Positions 35,922-43,891 of a stretch of DNA of 64,000 nt are shown here, in pieces. The notes beneath the pieces were generated by a model. It saw only the letters and a list, made by a program, of their open reading frames with translations. It ran no database searches and had not been told where the DNA came from. A program made the translations under genes and the position numbers. This stretch comes from Maricaulis maris_C (lineage in GTDB: Bacteria; Pseudomonadota; Alphaproteobacteria; Caulobacterales; Maricaulaceae), in NCBI RefSeq assembly GCF_049116555.1, contig NZ_JAGDYT010000012.1:1-64000 (forward strand), in the 5' to 3' direction. How positions within the stretch are numbered: position 1 is the stretch's first letter; each line of letters begins with the position of its first letter.

Positions 35922-37586
35922 TCAGTCGCCAGCGTCGGCGGCTGGCAGTTCGACGGTGAAGCGCGCACCGACCACATCGCCATCCTGATTGCGTCGGTTT
36001 CGGGCAATGATCGTGCCGCCATGCGCCTTGACGATCTGACGCGAGATGGCGAGGCCGAGACCGGAATGGGTGCCGAATGCAGCGCCTTTCGGGCGCTCCG
36101 TATAGAAACGGTCGAACACGGCCTCCAGATTGTCCTCCGGTATACCGGGGCCCTGGTCATCGACATGGATCTTCAGACTGGTGCGCCCTTCCATCTGGCC
36201 ACGCCGCAACGAGACCAGAATTTCGCCCCCTTCAGGCGAAAAGGTCAGCGCATTGTCGAGCAGATTTCGGAACACCTGCCCCAGCGGATCACCGCGACCA
36301 ATCACCAATGCCGACCGGACCTGCTGGTCCAGCCGGATACTGGCCGGAAGGCTGCCCGCCTCATTGTAGGATTCGGCGAGCTCTGCGAGCAGGGTGGCCA
36401 GGTCGAAACGGCTGACATCCTCGCGCGCCAGCTCGGCATCAACGCGGGAGGCGCGGGAAATGTCGGTAATGAGACGATCCAGACGCCCGACATCGGCCAC
36501 GATCACGGCCAGCAAGCGGTCGCGTCGCTCCGCATCCTTCGCCTTCGGCAGGACTTCGACCGCCGAGCGGATCGAGGTCAGCGGGTTTTTAAGCTCATGG
36601 GCAACATCGGCCGCGAAACTTTCGATCGCATCGAGCCGGTCATAGAGCGCTTCGGTCATGTCAGACAGGGCGACACCGAGCTCGCCAATCTCGTCATTGC
36701 GGCTGCGCAGATCCGGCATGGTGACGCGCCGCCCGCCGGCCCGCCGGGCTTCGCGCGCCGACCGCGCCAGGCGTCGGATCGGGCGGGCGATGAAGACAGT
36801 CAGGGCCAGTGAGGACATCGCTGTCACGAGGGCGGCGATAATCATGAAGGGCAGAAGCGCACGCCGTTCGGCCTCGATCAATGTGTCCAGATCGTAGGAT
36901 TCAATCGTCACCACGCCGACGATGGCCCGGACCGGCTGGATCGGGAGGGAGACCGACACAACGCGACGACCATCGGTCTCACGCCGCACCCCGGCGACCG
37001 TTTCACCATTAATGACCTGACGCACTTCGTCACGCAGGTTTCGCCCCATCGCCTCGCGCTCTTCGGAGGACCGCAGAAGATTGGCGAGCGCGTCAAGAAT
37101 TTGCACCGGCAGAGAGCGGGCGCTCTCGGTTATGGGGGGGCGCGGCGCACCCGGCGGCGGCAATTGGGTCGTCTCGAAGACATCGGCCAGCAGATGGCTG
37201 TCGGCGACAATCGCGGCGCCCTTGTCAAAGACGATGACGCGGGATTCCTCGGGCACGTAGAGCTGACGCAGGATGGCCCGGGCATCTTCATTGCGCAGCG
37301 CCGGCGCCGGCGCGCCATCCGATGCCCCTTCGGCGAGCACATTGGCGATCAGCTCGCCCTGCGCGCGCAGGGAATCCAGCTTGGCATTGACGAGACCGCG
37401 ACGGGTCTCGGTCAGGGCCAGCATGCCCACGACAAGAACGCCGAGAGCGACAAAATTCGCCATCAGGATGAGTTGAGCCAGCCGCGAAGACGGCCGCGGC
37501 GCGAGGCTGCGAAGCAGCGCCCCGGCTCGCCGCAGGCCCGACGTCGCGGAGCTGGTATCAGTCTTCTTTATAGCGGTAACCCACAC
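35922..37586 (-). CDS. chvG: envelope-stress sensor histidine kinase ChvG
   Basis: About 554 aa. N-terminal helix (SRLAQLILMANFVALGVLVVGMLAL), a periplasmic domain of about 220 aa, second helix (LPFMIIAALVTAMSSLALTVFIA), HAMP, H-box FAADVAHELKNPLTSIRSAVE, then the ATPase boxes FRNLLDNALTFS, VDDQGPGIP and HSGLGLAISRQIVKAHGG. ChvG/ExoS kinases sense acid or envelope signals and phosphorylate ChvI. The start is uncertain: there is no ATG before the first helix, so a GTG at 37586 overlapping the chvI end by 29 bases is proposed. Confidence 0.9.
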   Translation of the reverse strand: MWVTAIKKTDTSSATSGLRRAGALLRSLAPRPSSRLAQLILMANFVALGVLVVGMLALTETRRGLVNAKLDSLRAQGELIANVLAEGASDGAPAPALRNEDARAILRQLYVPEESRVIVFDKGAAIVADSHLLADVFETTQLPPPGAPRPPITESARSLPVQILDALANLLRSSEEREAMGRNLRDEVRQVINGETVAGVRRETDGRRVVSVSLPIQPVRAIVGVVTIESYDLDTLIEAERRALLPFMIIAALVTAMSSLALTVFIARPIRRLARSAREARRAGGRRVTMPDLRSRNDEIGELGVALSDMTEALYDRLDAIESFAADVAHELKNPLTSIRSAVEVLPKAKDAERRDRLLAVIVADVGRLDRLITDISRASRVDAELAREDVSRFDLATLLAELAESYNEAGSLPASIRLDQQVRSALVIGRGDPLGQVFRNLLDNALTFSPEGGEILVSLRRGQMEGRTSLKIHVDDQGPGIPEDNLEAVFDRFYTERPKGAAFGTHSGLGLAISRQIVKAHGGTIIARNRRNQDGDVVGARFTVELPAADAGD

Positions 37587-38232
37587 CGTAGAGCGTCTCG
37601 ATCGCGTCGAAGCTCTTGTCGGATTCCCTGAACTTCTTGCGGATGCGCTTGATATGGCTGTCGATCGTCCGGTCGTCGACATAGACCTGGTCGTCATAGG
37701 CCGCGTCCATGAGATTATCACGGCTCTTCACATAGCCCGGACGCGTGGCGAGGGCCTGGAGAATGAGGAATTCCGTGACCGTCAGACGAACCGGCTCGCC
37801 CTTCCAGGAACAGGCGTGGCGGTTCGGGTCGAGGAGCAGGCTTCCACGCTCGAGCGGCTTGCTGTCGCCCGGCTCGAGACCGACCGTTCCAACCGNNACC
37901 CGCTCACCCAAAAGACGCTGGGAGAAGGGTTTGGCGATATAATCATCGGCACCGAGATTGAGACCGAGCGCCTCGTCGAACTCGTCATCCTTCGAGGTCA
38001 GGAAGATGACCGGAAGGTTCGAGGACTGGCGCAGGCGGCGCAGCAATTCCAGCCCGTCCATGCGCGGCATCTTGATATCGAAAATGCCGAGGTCCGGTGG
38101 ATCCTCGGTCAGGGCGGTCAGTGCGGAGGCCCCGTCATTATAGGTCCGCACATGATATCCTTCGCCTTCGAGAAAGATCGAAACCGATGTGATGATGTTT
38201 TCATCATCATCCACAAGTGCAATCGTCGCCAT
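37558..38232 (-). CDS. chvI: response regulator ChvI, interrupted by an NN gap
   Basis: Receiver domain MATIALVDDDENIITSVSIFLEG with phospho-acceptor Asp in IFDIKMPRMDGLELL and Lys in IAKPFSQRLL, then a winged-helix C-terminal domain (PVRLTVTEFLILQALATRPGYVKSRDNLMDAAYDDQVYVDDRTIDSHIKRIRKKF). The linker after RLLGERV is abnormally short: the usual KAVLRR-type segment is missing exactly at the NN (37896-37897), so bases are lacking there. ATG 38232 is the start. It is co-directional and overlapping with chvG. Confidence 0.93.
   Translation of the reverse strand: MATIALVDDDENIITSVSIFLEGEGYHVRTYNDGASALTALTEDPPDLGIFDIKMPRMDGLELLRRLRQSSNLPVIFLTSKDDEFDEALGLNLGADDYIAKPFSQRLLGERXXVGTVGLEPGDSKPLERGSLLLDPNRHACSWKGEPVRLTVTEFLILQALATRPGYVKSRDNLMDAAYDDQVYVDDRTIDSHIKRIRKKFRESDKSFDAIETLYGVGYRYKED
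37896..37897. other. NN assembly gap in the ChvI linker
   Basis: The frame is kept (2 modulo 3), but the receiver-to-effector linker lacks the conserved arginine-rich segment found in ChvI proteins, so more than two bases are probably missing. Confidence 0.6.
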
Positions 38233-38400
38233 GCCATCTCCGCGCGCTGACCCCGTCAATCGGGGCGCAAATTGATCCGCGTATCGGGACCATAGCCGCG
38301 GCCGGGCCGACACGCCAAGCTCCCTTGATGAATCAGGAGCATGGTTCACCCGGTTTTAAGCCTCTTTGTGCCATCAATAAGGCTCCAGGGGAGATGGTGC

Positions 38401-40101
38401 ATGTCCGGCGACGTCCATTACGAAATCTTTTTCAAGAAGAACCGCAAGGCCGGCTGGGCCCTCAGCGAAGCGCTCGAGGACCGTGAGAAGGCCATAAAAC
38501 TGGCCCACACGATGATCGCCAAAAACAAGGACGCCTCGGTCCGGGTGACCAAGGAAACCTTCAAGTCGGAGCATCGCAAATTCCGTTCCGTCGCTGTCTT
38601 CGAGGGCGGCGCCGAGACGATGGGTACGGAAGCCGAGAAGACCGGCGAAGCACGCCTGCCCTGTCTGACCCCGGATGATCTGGCGAAGCCGCACGCCCGC
38701 GACACGATCCGCCGCGTACTGACAGGCTGGCTTGAGCGCATGCAGGCCATCCCGATGGAACTGCTGCACCGTCCGGATCTGGTGGAAAGCCTCGAAGCCT
38801 CGGGCACCGAACTGCAGCACGCGGTCCAGAAAGTGGCCATTGCCTCGGCCAGCGACAGCGATGCTGGCGTGCACGGCTATGTCAAACAGCTCAACGAGCT
38901 GGTCCAGAAATCACTGGCGCGCATCTACAAGGATGGCCGCGACCAGCGCCTGCCGGAATATCCGGCGAAAGCCAATTTCGCGGACATTGCCGGAGACATC
39001 CACAAGCGCGACCCCCGGGCCTATACCTTGCGCGCGGCAATGGCCGACCGCCTGCGCCATGAAAAAAAATTCGGCGACAAGCTGGAGGCCCTGTTGGACA
39101 TGGCTGACAGCATGCCGGCCGAAGACAGCGCCCGCAACTTCGCACTCGACGAGGTGGATCACTACATCGCTGAGGTCATCGCCTTTGATGCCGGGCGCGA
39201 CGCCCTGCTCGGCAAATGCAAGGATTTGGGCGAGACGCTCGAACGCCTCTCCTGTCTGTTTGACGGCGACCATTCCGCCGACGCCCTGAATCTGGCCCCC
39301 AGCGCGGCCAAACGTCTGGCGCGGAAAATTCACGGCAAGGAATTTCCAGCCTGCCGCGCGACCATCGCAGGCTGCATCCTGAAAGATCTGGAACGCCCCA
39401 AACGCCTGCGCCCCAGCAGCGTCCGCGATGAGGTGCGCCTCGCCCGGGACCTGGCCAGCCGCCTGGTCATCTGCGCCGACAGCACCCTGCCCGCGGACGC
39501 GCTGATCAAGGCCTTCGGCTCGCGCTCGGCCCGCCTCCTCCAGCCGGAAATCATCGACGAGCTTCTGCGTCATTCACGCGGCGCCGACGAAGACCTCGAC
39601 CGTCTGATCGCACTCGAAGAAAACCTTGTCGGCGAGAGCAACAAACAAAAGCTGGCCGGCTATATCCGCTCAACGCTCGGCTCCAACCAGGCCGATGCCT
39701 GGTATGTACGCGGCGACGCCAAGCCGCTGGAACGTCTGGCCAAGTTGACCGCCCAACAGGCCAAGGTCCTCAAGGGCGGGTACCCCGAACGCGACAAGCT
39801 CGAGCTGGCCGCCAGTTTTGACGCGATGGGCATGAAGGTCGTCGATGACAGCAAGGTTCTGAACATGGTCGAAGGTGGAGACCGACCGGCTCTGGACAAG
39901 GCGACCGGATTGCTGCGTCTCGCAACGGGTGGCGCCCTGCCGGTCGGAAACTGTTCAGCCGATGCTCAGGCGAGAGCCTTGCGCCACCTCAAGTCTGCGG
40001 TCGGCCTGAGTGAAGCCCAGTCGGAAGGCGGTCGTCCGAAGTTGCGCCAGATCCAGGGCATGTTGCAGGAACTGACCATCATGCAGACGAAGACCGGCTG
40101 A
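38401..40101 (+). CDS. conserved-looking hypothetical protein, 566 aa
   Basis: Soluble protein from ATG 38401 (an in-frame extension to 38341 runs into the chvI promoter region). The N-terminal domain MSGDVHYEIFFKKNRKAGWALSEALEDREKAIKLAHTM looks like a small alpha/beta domain for protein or ligand binding; the rest is nearly all helical and rich in Leu, Ala, Lys and Asp. No signal peptide, membrane helix or catalytic motif. It is divergent from chvI, which makes a role linked to ChvIG possible but unproven. Confidence 0.75.
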   Translation: MSGDVHYEIFFKKNRKAGWALSEALEDREKAIKLAHTMIAKNKDASVRVTKETFKSEHRKFRSVAVFEGGAETMGTEAEKTGEARLPCLTPDDLAKPHARDTIRRVLTGWLERMQAIPMELLHRPDLVESLEASGTELQHAVQKVAIASASDSDAGVHGYVKQLNELVQKSLARIYKDGRDQRLPEYPAKANFADIAGDIHKRDPRAYTLRAAMADRLRHEKKFGDKLEALLDMADSMPAEDSARNFALDEVDHYIAEVIAFDAGRDALLGKCKDLGETLERLSCLFDGDHSADALNLAPSAAKRLARKIHGKEFPACRATIAGCILKDLERPKRLRPSSVRDEVRLARDLASRLVICADSTLPADALIKAFGSRSARLLQPEIIDELLRHSRGADEDLDRLIALEENLVGESNKQKLAGYIRSTLGSNQADAWYVRGDAKPLERLAKLTAQQAKVLKGGYPERDKLELAASFDAMGMKVVDDSKVLNMVEGGDRPALDKATGLLRLATGGALPVGNCSADAQARALRHLKSAVGLSEAQSEGGRPKLRQIQGMLQELTIMQTKTG

Positions 40102-40146
40102 CGCTTTTTTGGTCGCGCAATCCCCGAAACTGGCTAATCTCCCACC

Positions 40147-40719
40147 ATGATGCTGCGCCACGTCCTCACTTTCATCGTCGGCCTCGCCTCCGGCACGGCG
40201 CTGGCGGCGATTCTCGTTTTCAGCCCGATCGAGATCGGCGGCGTCAGCAATGGTCCCTGGATCACCAACCCGAATATTGGTTCCAGCGACGCCAACCCGC
40301 TCATCCGCAGCCTGGTCGCCCGGCGCGGCCTGCTGGCGCTGACCCGCGAGGAGACGGTCTATTTCACCGCCACACGCGACAGTTCGGGTCACAATCTGAG
40401 CGAACGCTGCGCCTATGAAGTCATCGGCGAGGCCCCGCCAGCGCGCTGGTGGTCGATCACCATCTATGACGAGGACAGCTTCCTGCCGCGCAACGGGCAC
40501 GACCGGCACGCCGTCACCAGCACGTCGGCCGCCGTCGACACGCAGGGGCGCGTGGTCATTCCGGTCGGGCAGACGACGCCCGGTGCAATCGCCACCGACA
40601 ATGCCGGCCTGTTCTCCCTGACGCTGCGCCTCTATCACCCCGACCCGGTCGTGCTGGATGATCTGGACAGCCTCATATTCCCGCGCATCGAGCGCCTCGG
40701 CTGCGAGGGCGAGACATGA
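40147..40719 (+). CDS. DUF1214-like exported/membrane protein
   Basis: 190 aa. N-terminal hydrophobic helix (VLTFIVGLASGTALAAILVF), then the DUF1214 pattern: EETVYFTATRDSSGHNLSERCAYEV, ARWWSITIYDEDSFLPRN, GRVVIPVG and LRLYHPDP. It overlaps the next gene by four bases (ATGA). DUF1214 and DUF1254 proteins usually occur in pairs or fused; function is unknown. Confidence 0.82.
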   Translation: MMLRHVLTFIVGLASGTALAAILVFSPIEIGGVSNGPWITNPNIGSSDANPLIRSLVARRGLLALTREETVYFTATRDSSGHNLSERCAYEVIGEAPPARWWSITIYDEDSFLPRNGHDRHAVTSTSAAVDTQGRVVIPVGQTTPGAIATDNAGLFSLTLRLYHPDPVVLDDLDSLIFPRIERLGCEGET

Positions 40720-41258
40720 AACCGTCCGCAGCCCTGCCCTTCCTGCCTTACGTGCTCGGCCTGGTGATCGGCGCCGCCATTACACTGGACCGCCTGCCCG
40801 GCCTCATCATGAGCCGCGCGATGGACCGCATTGAAGCACTGGGGGCCGCGACCGGCTCCGTGCGACACGCCCCGAGGGTCACCGCCGAAAACCAGACCAT
40901 CGTCCGCGCCAGCCCGGACATTCTCTACTCGATCTGCCTGTTCGATCTCGCCGACGGACCAATCCGGGTCGACGCGACCTGGCCCGCCGACGGCAATTAC
41001 GCCTCGGTCAGCTTCTTCGATGCCAACACCAATAATTTCAGCGTGGTCAGCGACCGGGATGTCGACGACGTCTCGACCTCGATCAGCCTCGCCCGCCGGT
41101 TTGAGTCCTTCGCCCCGGGACAAACCGATGAGAGCGCGTGGTCGCCTACCCAAACCGGCCTCATCCTCTATCGCCGGGTAATCGATGCCAGTACCGATCT
41201 CGACATCGCCGAGACCGAGCGTCAGGACTTCACCTGCACCCAGATGGCCGATCAGTAA
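40716..41258 (+). CDS. DUF1254-like exported/membrane protein
   Basis: 180 aa, coupled to the DUF1214 gene by an ATGA overlap. N-terminal helix ALPFLPYVLGLVIGAAITLD, then the DUF1254 core: ASPDILYSICLFDLADGPIRVDA, NYASVSFFDANTNNFSVVSDRD and TGLILYRRVIDAS. Expected to face the periplasm with its partner. Function unknown. Confidence 0.82.
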   Translation: MKPSAALPFLPYVLGLVIGAAITLDRLPGLIMSRAMDRIEALGAATGSVRHAPRVTAENQTIVRASPDILYSICLFDLADGPIRVDATWPADGNYASVSFFDANTNNFSVVSDRDVDDVSTSISLARRFESFAPGQTDESAWSPTQTGLILYRRVIDASTDLDIAETERQDFTCTQMADQ

Positions 41259-41315
41259 TTTGCCTTTGTTGGCGCAGCTGGTGAGACTTCCCGCTTCAAC
41301 ATGCTGGGGATAGCC

Positions 41316-41813
41316 ATGAAAACCACCATTCTTGCCGCACTGGCCACGTCTGCCGTGATCGTCGCGCCGGCCGCCGCTGACGACGCAACCGACATCCAGA
41401 CCGTCATTGACGACCTCTATGCCGTCATTTCCGGTCCGGTCGGACAGGAACGCGATTTCGACTCCATGCGCGAGATGTTCATGGAAGGCGCTTCCATGGG
41501 CGCTGTCGCCGCTGGCCCCGAGGGCAATGGCGCCGGCCGCGTCATTACGCTGGATGACTATATCGAACGGTCCGGCCCGTGGCTGGTCGAGAATGGTTTC
41601 ACCGAACGCGCCACACGCACCGAGATCGACCAATGGGGTGAGATTGCCTATGCACGCTCGGCCTATGAAGGCGTCAATGGCGTCACCGGCGAGGTCTTCC
41701 TGATCGGCGTCAATTTCATCACCCTGTTCAAGATCGAGGGTGACTGGAAAATCGCGTCGATCCTGTGGCGGACGGAAAGCGAAGACTGGCCGGTTGACGC
41801 TGCATTTGAGTGA
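41316..41813 (+). CDS. exported NTF2-like (SnoaL-type) protein
   Basis: 165 aa from MKTTILAALATSAVIVAPAAA, a signal peptide. The mature part (IQTVIDDLYAVISGPVGQERDFDSMREMF... FITLFKIEGDWKIASILWR) follows the NTF2-like cone-fold pattern used by SnoaL/DUF4440 proteins. Ligand unknown. The start at 41316 is chosen over a five-codon extension because the signal peptide begins there. Confidence 0.72.
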   Translation: MKTTILAALATSAVIVAPAAADDATDIQTVIDDLYAVISGPVGQERDFDSMREMFMEGASMGAVAAGPEGNGAGRVITLDDYIERSGPWLVENGFTERATRTEIDQWGEIAYARSAYEGVNGVTGEVFLIGVNFITLFKIEGDWKIASILWRTESEDWPVDAAFE

Positions 41814-41977
41814 CAGGTGTCTGCCGCGCCCGACTCTGGCGCGCATATCCGGCTCTCCGGACCCTTCCCCTTCCATCGACCGCGCAAGGCCATGTCGCGA
41901 CGCGACGGAGAGGGGGAGGGTCAGCGCCTTGGCTCAAAGACGCCCGGAGCCGCAAGTGCGGTCCTGATATCCCGGGC

Positions 41978-42517
41978 TTAGCCTGGGACCACTGCCCGTC
42001 GGACCTCGATGGCATTCCGAAATTCAAATTCCTCCGCACCGGTTGCCCGGACTCTCTTGGTTTGCCTCATGAAGTCCGCCGAAACTTCAATCAGGTAGAG
42101 AATGTCGGCCGGCGCGTTGTTATCATGCCCCCGGCTCGACAGCTCCGCCGACCAACCCGTTTCGCTCTGAGTGAAAGCGACGAGGTCTGCCTCGACCATT
42201 TCAGCGCCGCCACTTCCGACACTGGCCACAATCAGACGACCAGACTCAATCGTCAGCAACTCGGCTCCGAATACGCGATATCCCGGATCGGTGAAGGCCA
42301 GTTCGGTGATCATGTAGGAACCATCCGGTGCGAGCCGCGTCGAGCGTTCATGCGGGATCTCGGTCCGCTCACCGGACTGGTAATCCCGATAGGCCAGGAC
42401 GCCCGACCAATGCCCGGCAAGCCCGGCCAGGGCCGATTCAAACGCCTCCATGTCCTGAGCCGCGCTTGCCGAAGACAGGGCAGCAAAACCGAAAAGGGCC
42501 ACTAGAAAATGTCGCAT
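41978..42517 (-). CDS. exported hypothetical protein
   Basis: 179 aa from MRHFLVALFGFAALSSASA (signal peptide). Mature part is beta-rich (HWSGVLAYRDYQSGERTEIPHERS, LTIESGRLIVASVGSGGAEMVEADL), suggesting a lipocalin-like or calycin-like barrel. It is downstream of the membrane-bound AraC regulator on the same strand, about 120 bases apart, so the regulator may control it. Confidence 0.7.
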   Translation of the reverse strand: MRHFLVALFGFAALSSASAAQDMEAFESALAGLAGHWSGVLAYRDYQSGERTEIPHERSTRLAPDGSYMITELAFTDPGYRVFGAELLTIESGRLIVASVGSGGAEMVEADLVAFTQSETGWSAELSSRGHDNNAPADILYLIEVSADFMRQTKRVRATGAEEFEFRNAIEVRRAVVPG

Positions 42518-42636
42518 GATAGTCTCTCCATGATGACGGTCCGGAAGGGGCCGCCCTAACACCTTCATCCTCTCCGATTTGTTCCTGTGCCGCGTCCGAA
42601 CCCCGGTAATCTGGCAGATTTACAGGATTTGAGACG

Positions 42637-43749
42637 TCACGGAGCGGTCAGAAGGGCGCGCGCGCGCGCCGGAGTCTGGCCCGTTATATCCTTGAAAACC
42701 CGATTGAAAGTTGCCTTCGAATTGAAGCCACTATCGAGCGCCAGTGCGAGTATGTCCCGCTTGCCGACGCCTTCGGCGAGTTTCGCGCGGACGTGGTCAA
42801 CCCTGACCTCGTTGATAAAGCGGTTGAAGTTAACCCCGGCGCCCTGGTTCACGGTACGAGAGAGATAGCTCTCATTGGTCCCGATTCGGCGTGCTAGCTG
42901 GCGAGCGGTCAGACGTGGTTCCAGGTGCCAAGCCTCCGCCTGCACGCGGGCCCGCAATTTGCGGGCTTCAACCACCCAGTCCCGCCCACCCGGGACGCGC
43001 TCCTCACGCGGCTCTGATTCACCAAGCTTCGGGAAAGGCTCTCTCTGCAACAGCAAGGCGCACTGACCGATTGCCAAGAAACACAAGGCGACAACCACAT
43101 GAAAGCCGAAAGTGTCATAATAATTCAGCGGGACGACCAGGTTGTCGATCACGACCATAATCGTGCCGGAGATCAGCACCAGGCCCGACAACCCCAGAAA
43201 CAACGGGAGCCAGCGGCGATCGAACTCTGCAGCGGCCGACGAATGGTTGCCGAGAAACTGACGGTGCCGCCAATAGGCTCTCCCGGCACCGGAAAGGCCG
43301 GCCAGCGTCAAGATCAAGGCCAGGCCATTGCGAAGGGGCCAGTAGAAACCAGCATGAAATTCACCGACCCGGTCCCAGCGCGCCTCGAACGGCTGCAGGA
43401 ACCAATAAGCCTGATAACTGAAATCAATCATTCCAGGCAGCATCAGCCACCAGACGGCAACCGGAATCCGCCCGGTCGTCAGAGCGATCCCATAGCCTAG
43501 GATCAGGGGGCCAACCAACAGATCGTTCTGGAAAGGGGCGAAGGAGAGCCAGGGAAACGCGTCATAGAAGCCGGCAAAACCAATCAGTTGAGGCATAAGT
43601 GTGAGACTGACCACAACCAGAAGAGCAGCCAGGAGCCAATTGGACGGTCGCTCGAAAGGGCGCAGGGCCAAGAGTAGGGCCGCAAGCAGCAATTGCGTCG
43701 TCACGACCAGCAGAAGGGCTGCACGCCAACCGAAGAAGAGCTCGTCCAT
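42637..43749 (-). CDS. AraC-family regulator with N-terminal membrane domain
   Basis: 370 aa from MDELFFGWRAALLL. The first 260 residues carry about seven hydrophobic helices; the C-terminal domain is AraC/XylS type (WHLEPRLTARQLARRIGTNESYLSRTVNQGAGVNFNRFINEVRVD... ILALALDSGFNSKATFNRVFKDITGQTPARARA). Membrane-embedded AraC proteins of this layout are known in Caulobacterales-type bacteria, with unknown signals. It lies next to an exported protein. Confidence 0.87.
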   Translation of the reverse strand: MDELFFGWRAALLLVVTTQLLLAALLLALRPFERPSNWLLAALLVVVSLTLMPQLIGFAGFYDAFPWLSFAPFQNDLLVGPLILGYGIALTTGRIPVAVWWLMLPGMIDFSYQAYWFLQPFEARWDRVGEFHAGFYWPLRNGLALILTLAGLSGAGRAYWRHRQFLGNHSSAAAEFDRRWLPLFLGLSGLVLISGTIMVVIDNLVVPLNYYDTFGFHVVVALCFLAIGQCALLLQREPFPKLGESEPREERVPGGRDWVVEARKLRARVQAEAWHLEPRLTARQLARRIGTNESYLSRTVNQGAGVNFNRFINEVRVDHVRAKLAEGVGKRDILALALDSGFNSKATFNRVFKDITGQTPARARALLTAP

Positions 43750-43840
43750 GCCGACCTGAGTACCGCTTGAGCCGGGCAAATGCACGAGCAGAATTTATCG
43801 CCTCAATCGTCAACTATGGCGGAGTCAGACGGCCAGACAC

Positions 43841-43872
43841 AAAAACCCCCGAAGCCTGGCTCCGGGGGTTTT
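43841..43872. terminator. intrinsic terminator of the S9 peptidase gene
   Basis: AAAACCCCC pairs with GGGGGTTTT around a CG-rich inner stem, with a T tract on the minus strand. It lies 20 bases after the peptidase stop. Confidence 0.9.
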
Positions 43873-43891
43873 CACGCAAGCTTGGAAACGC

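Noticed and set aside
41814..41977. Imperfect hairpin near 41970 as a terminator
   Set aside because: TCCCGGGC/GCCTGGGA has a mismatch and no T tract.
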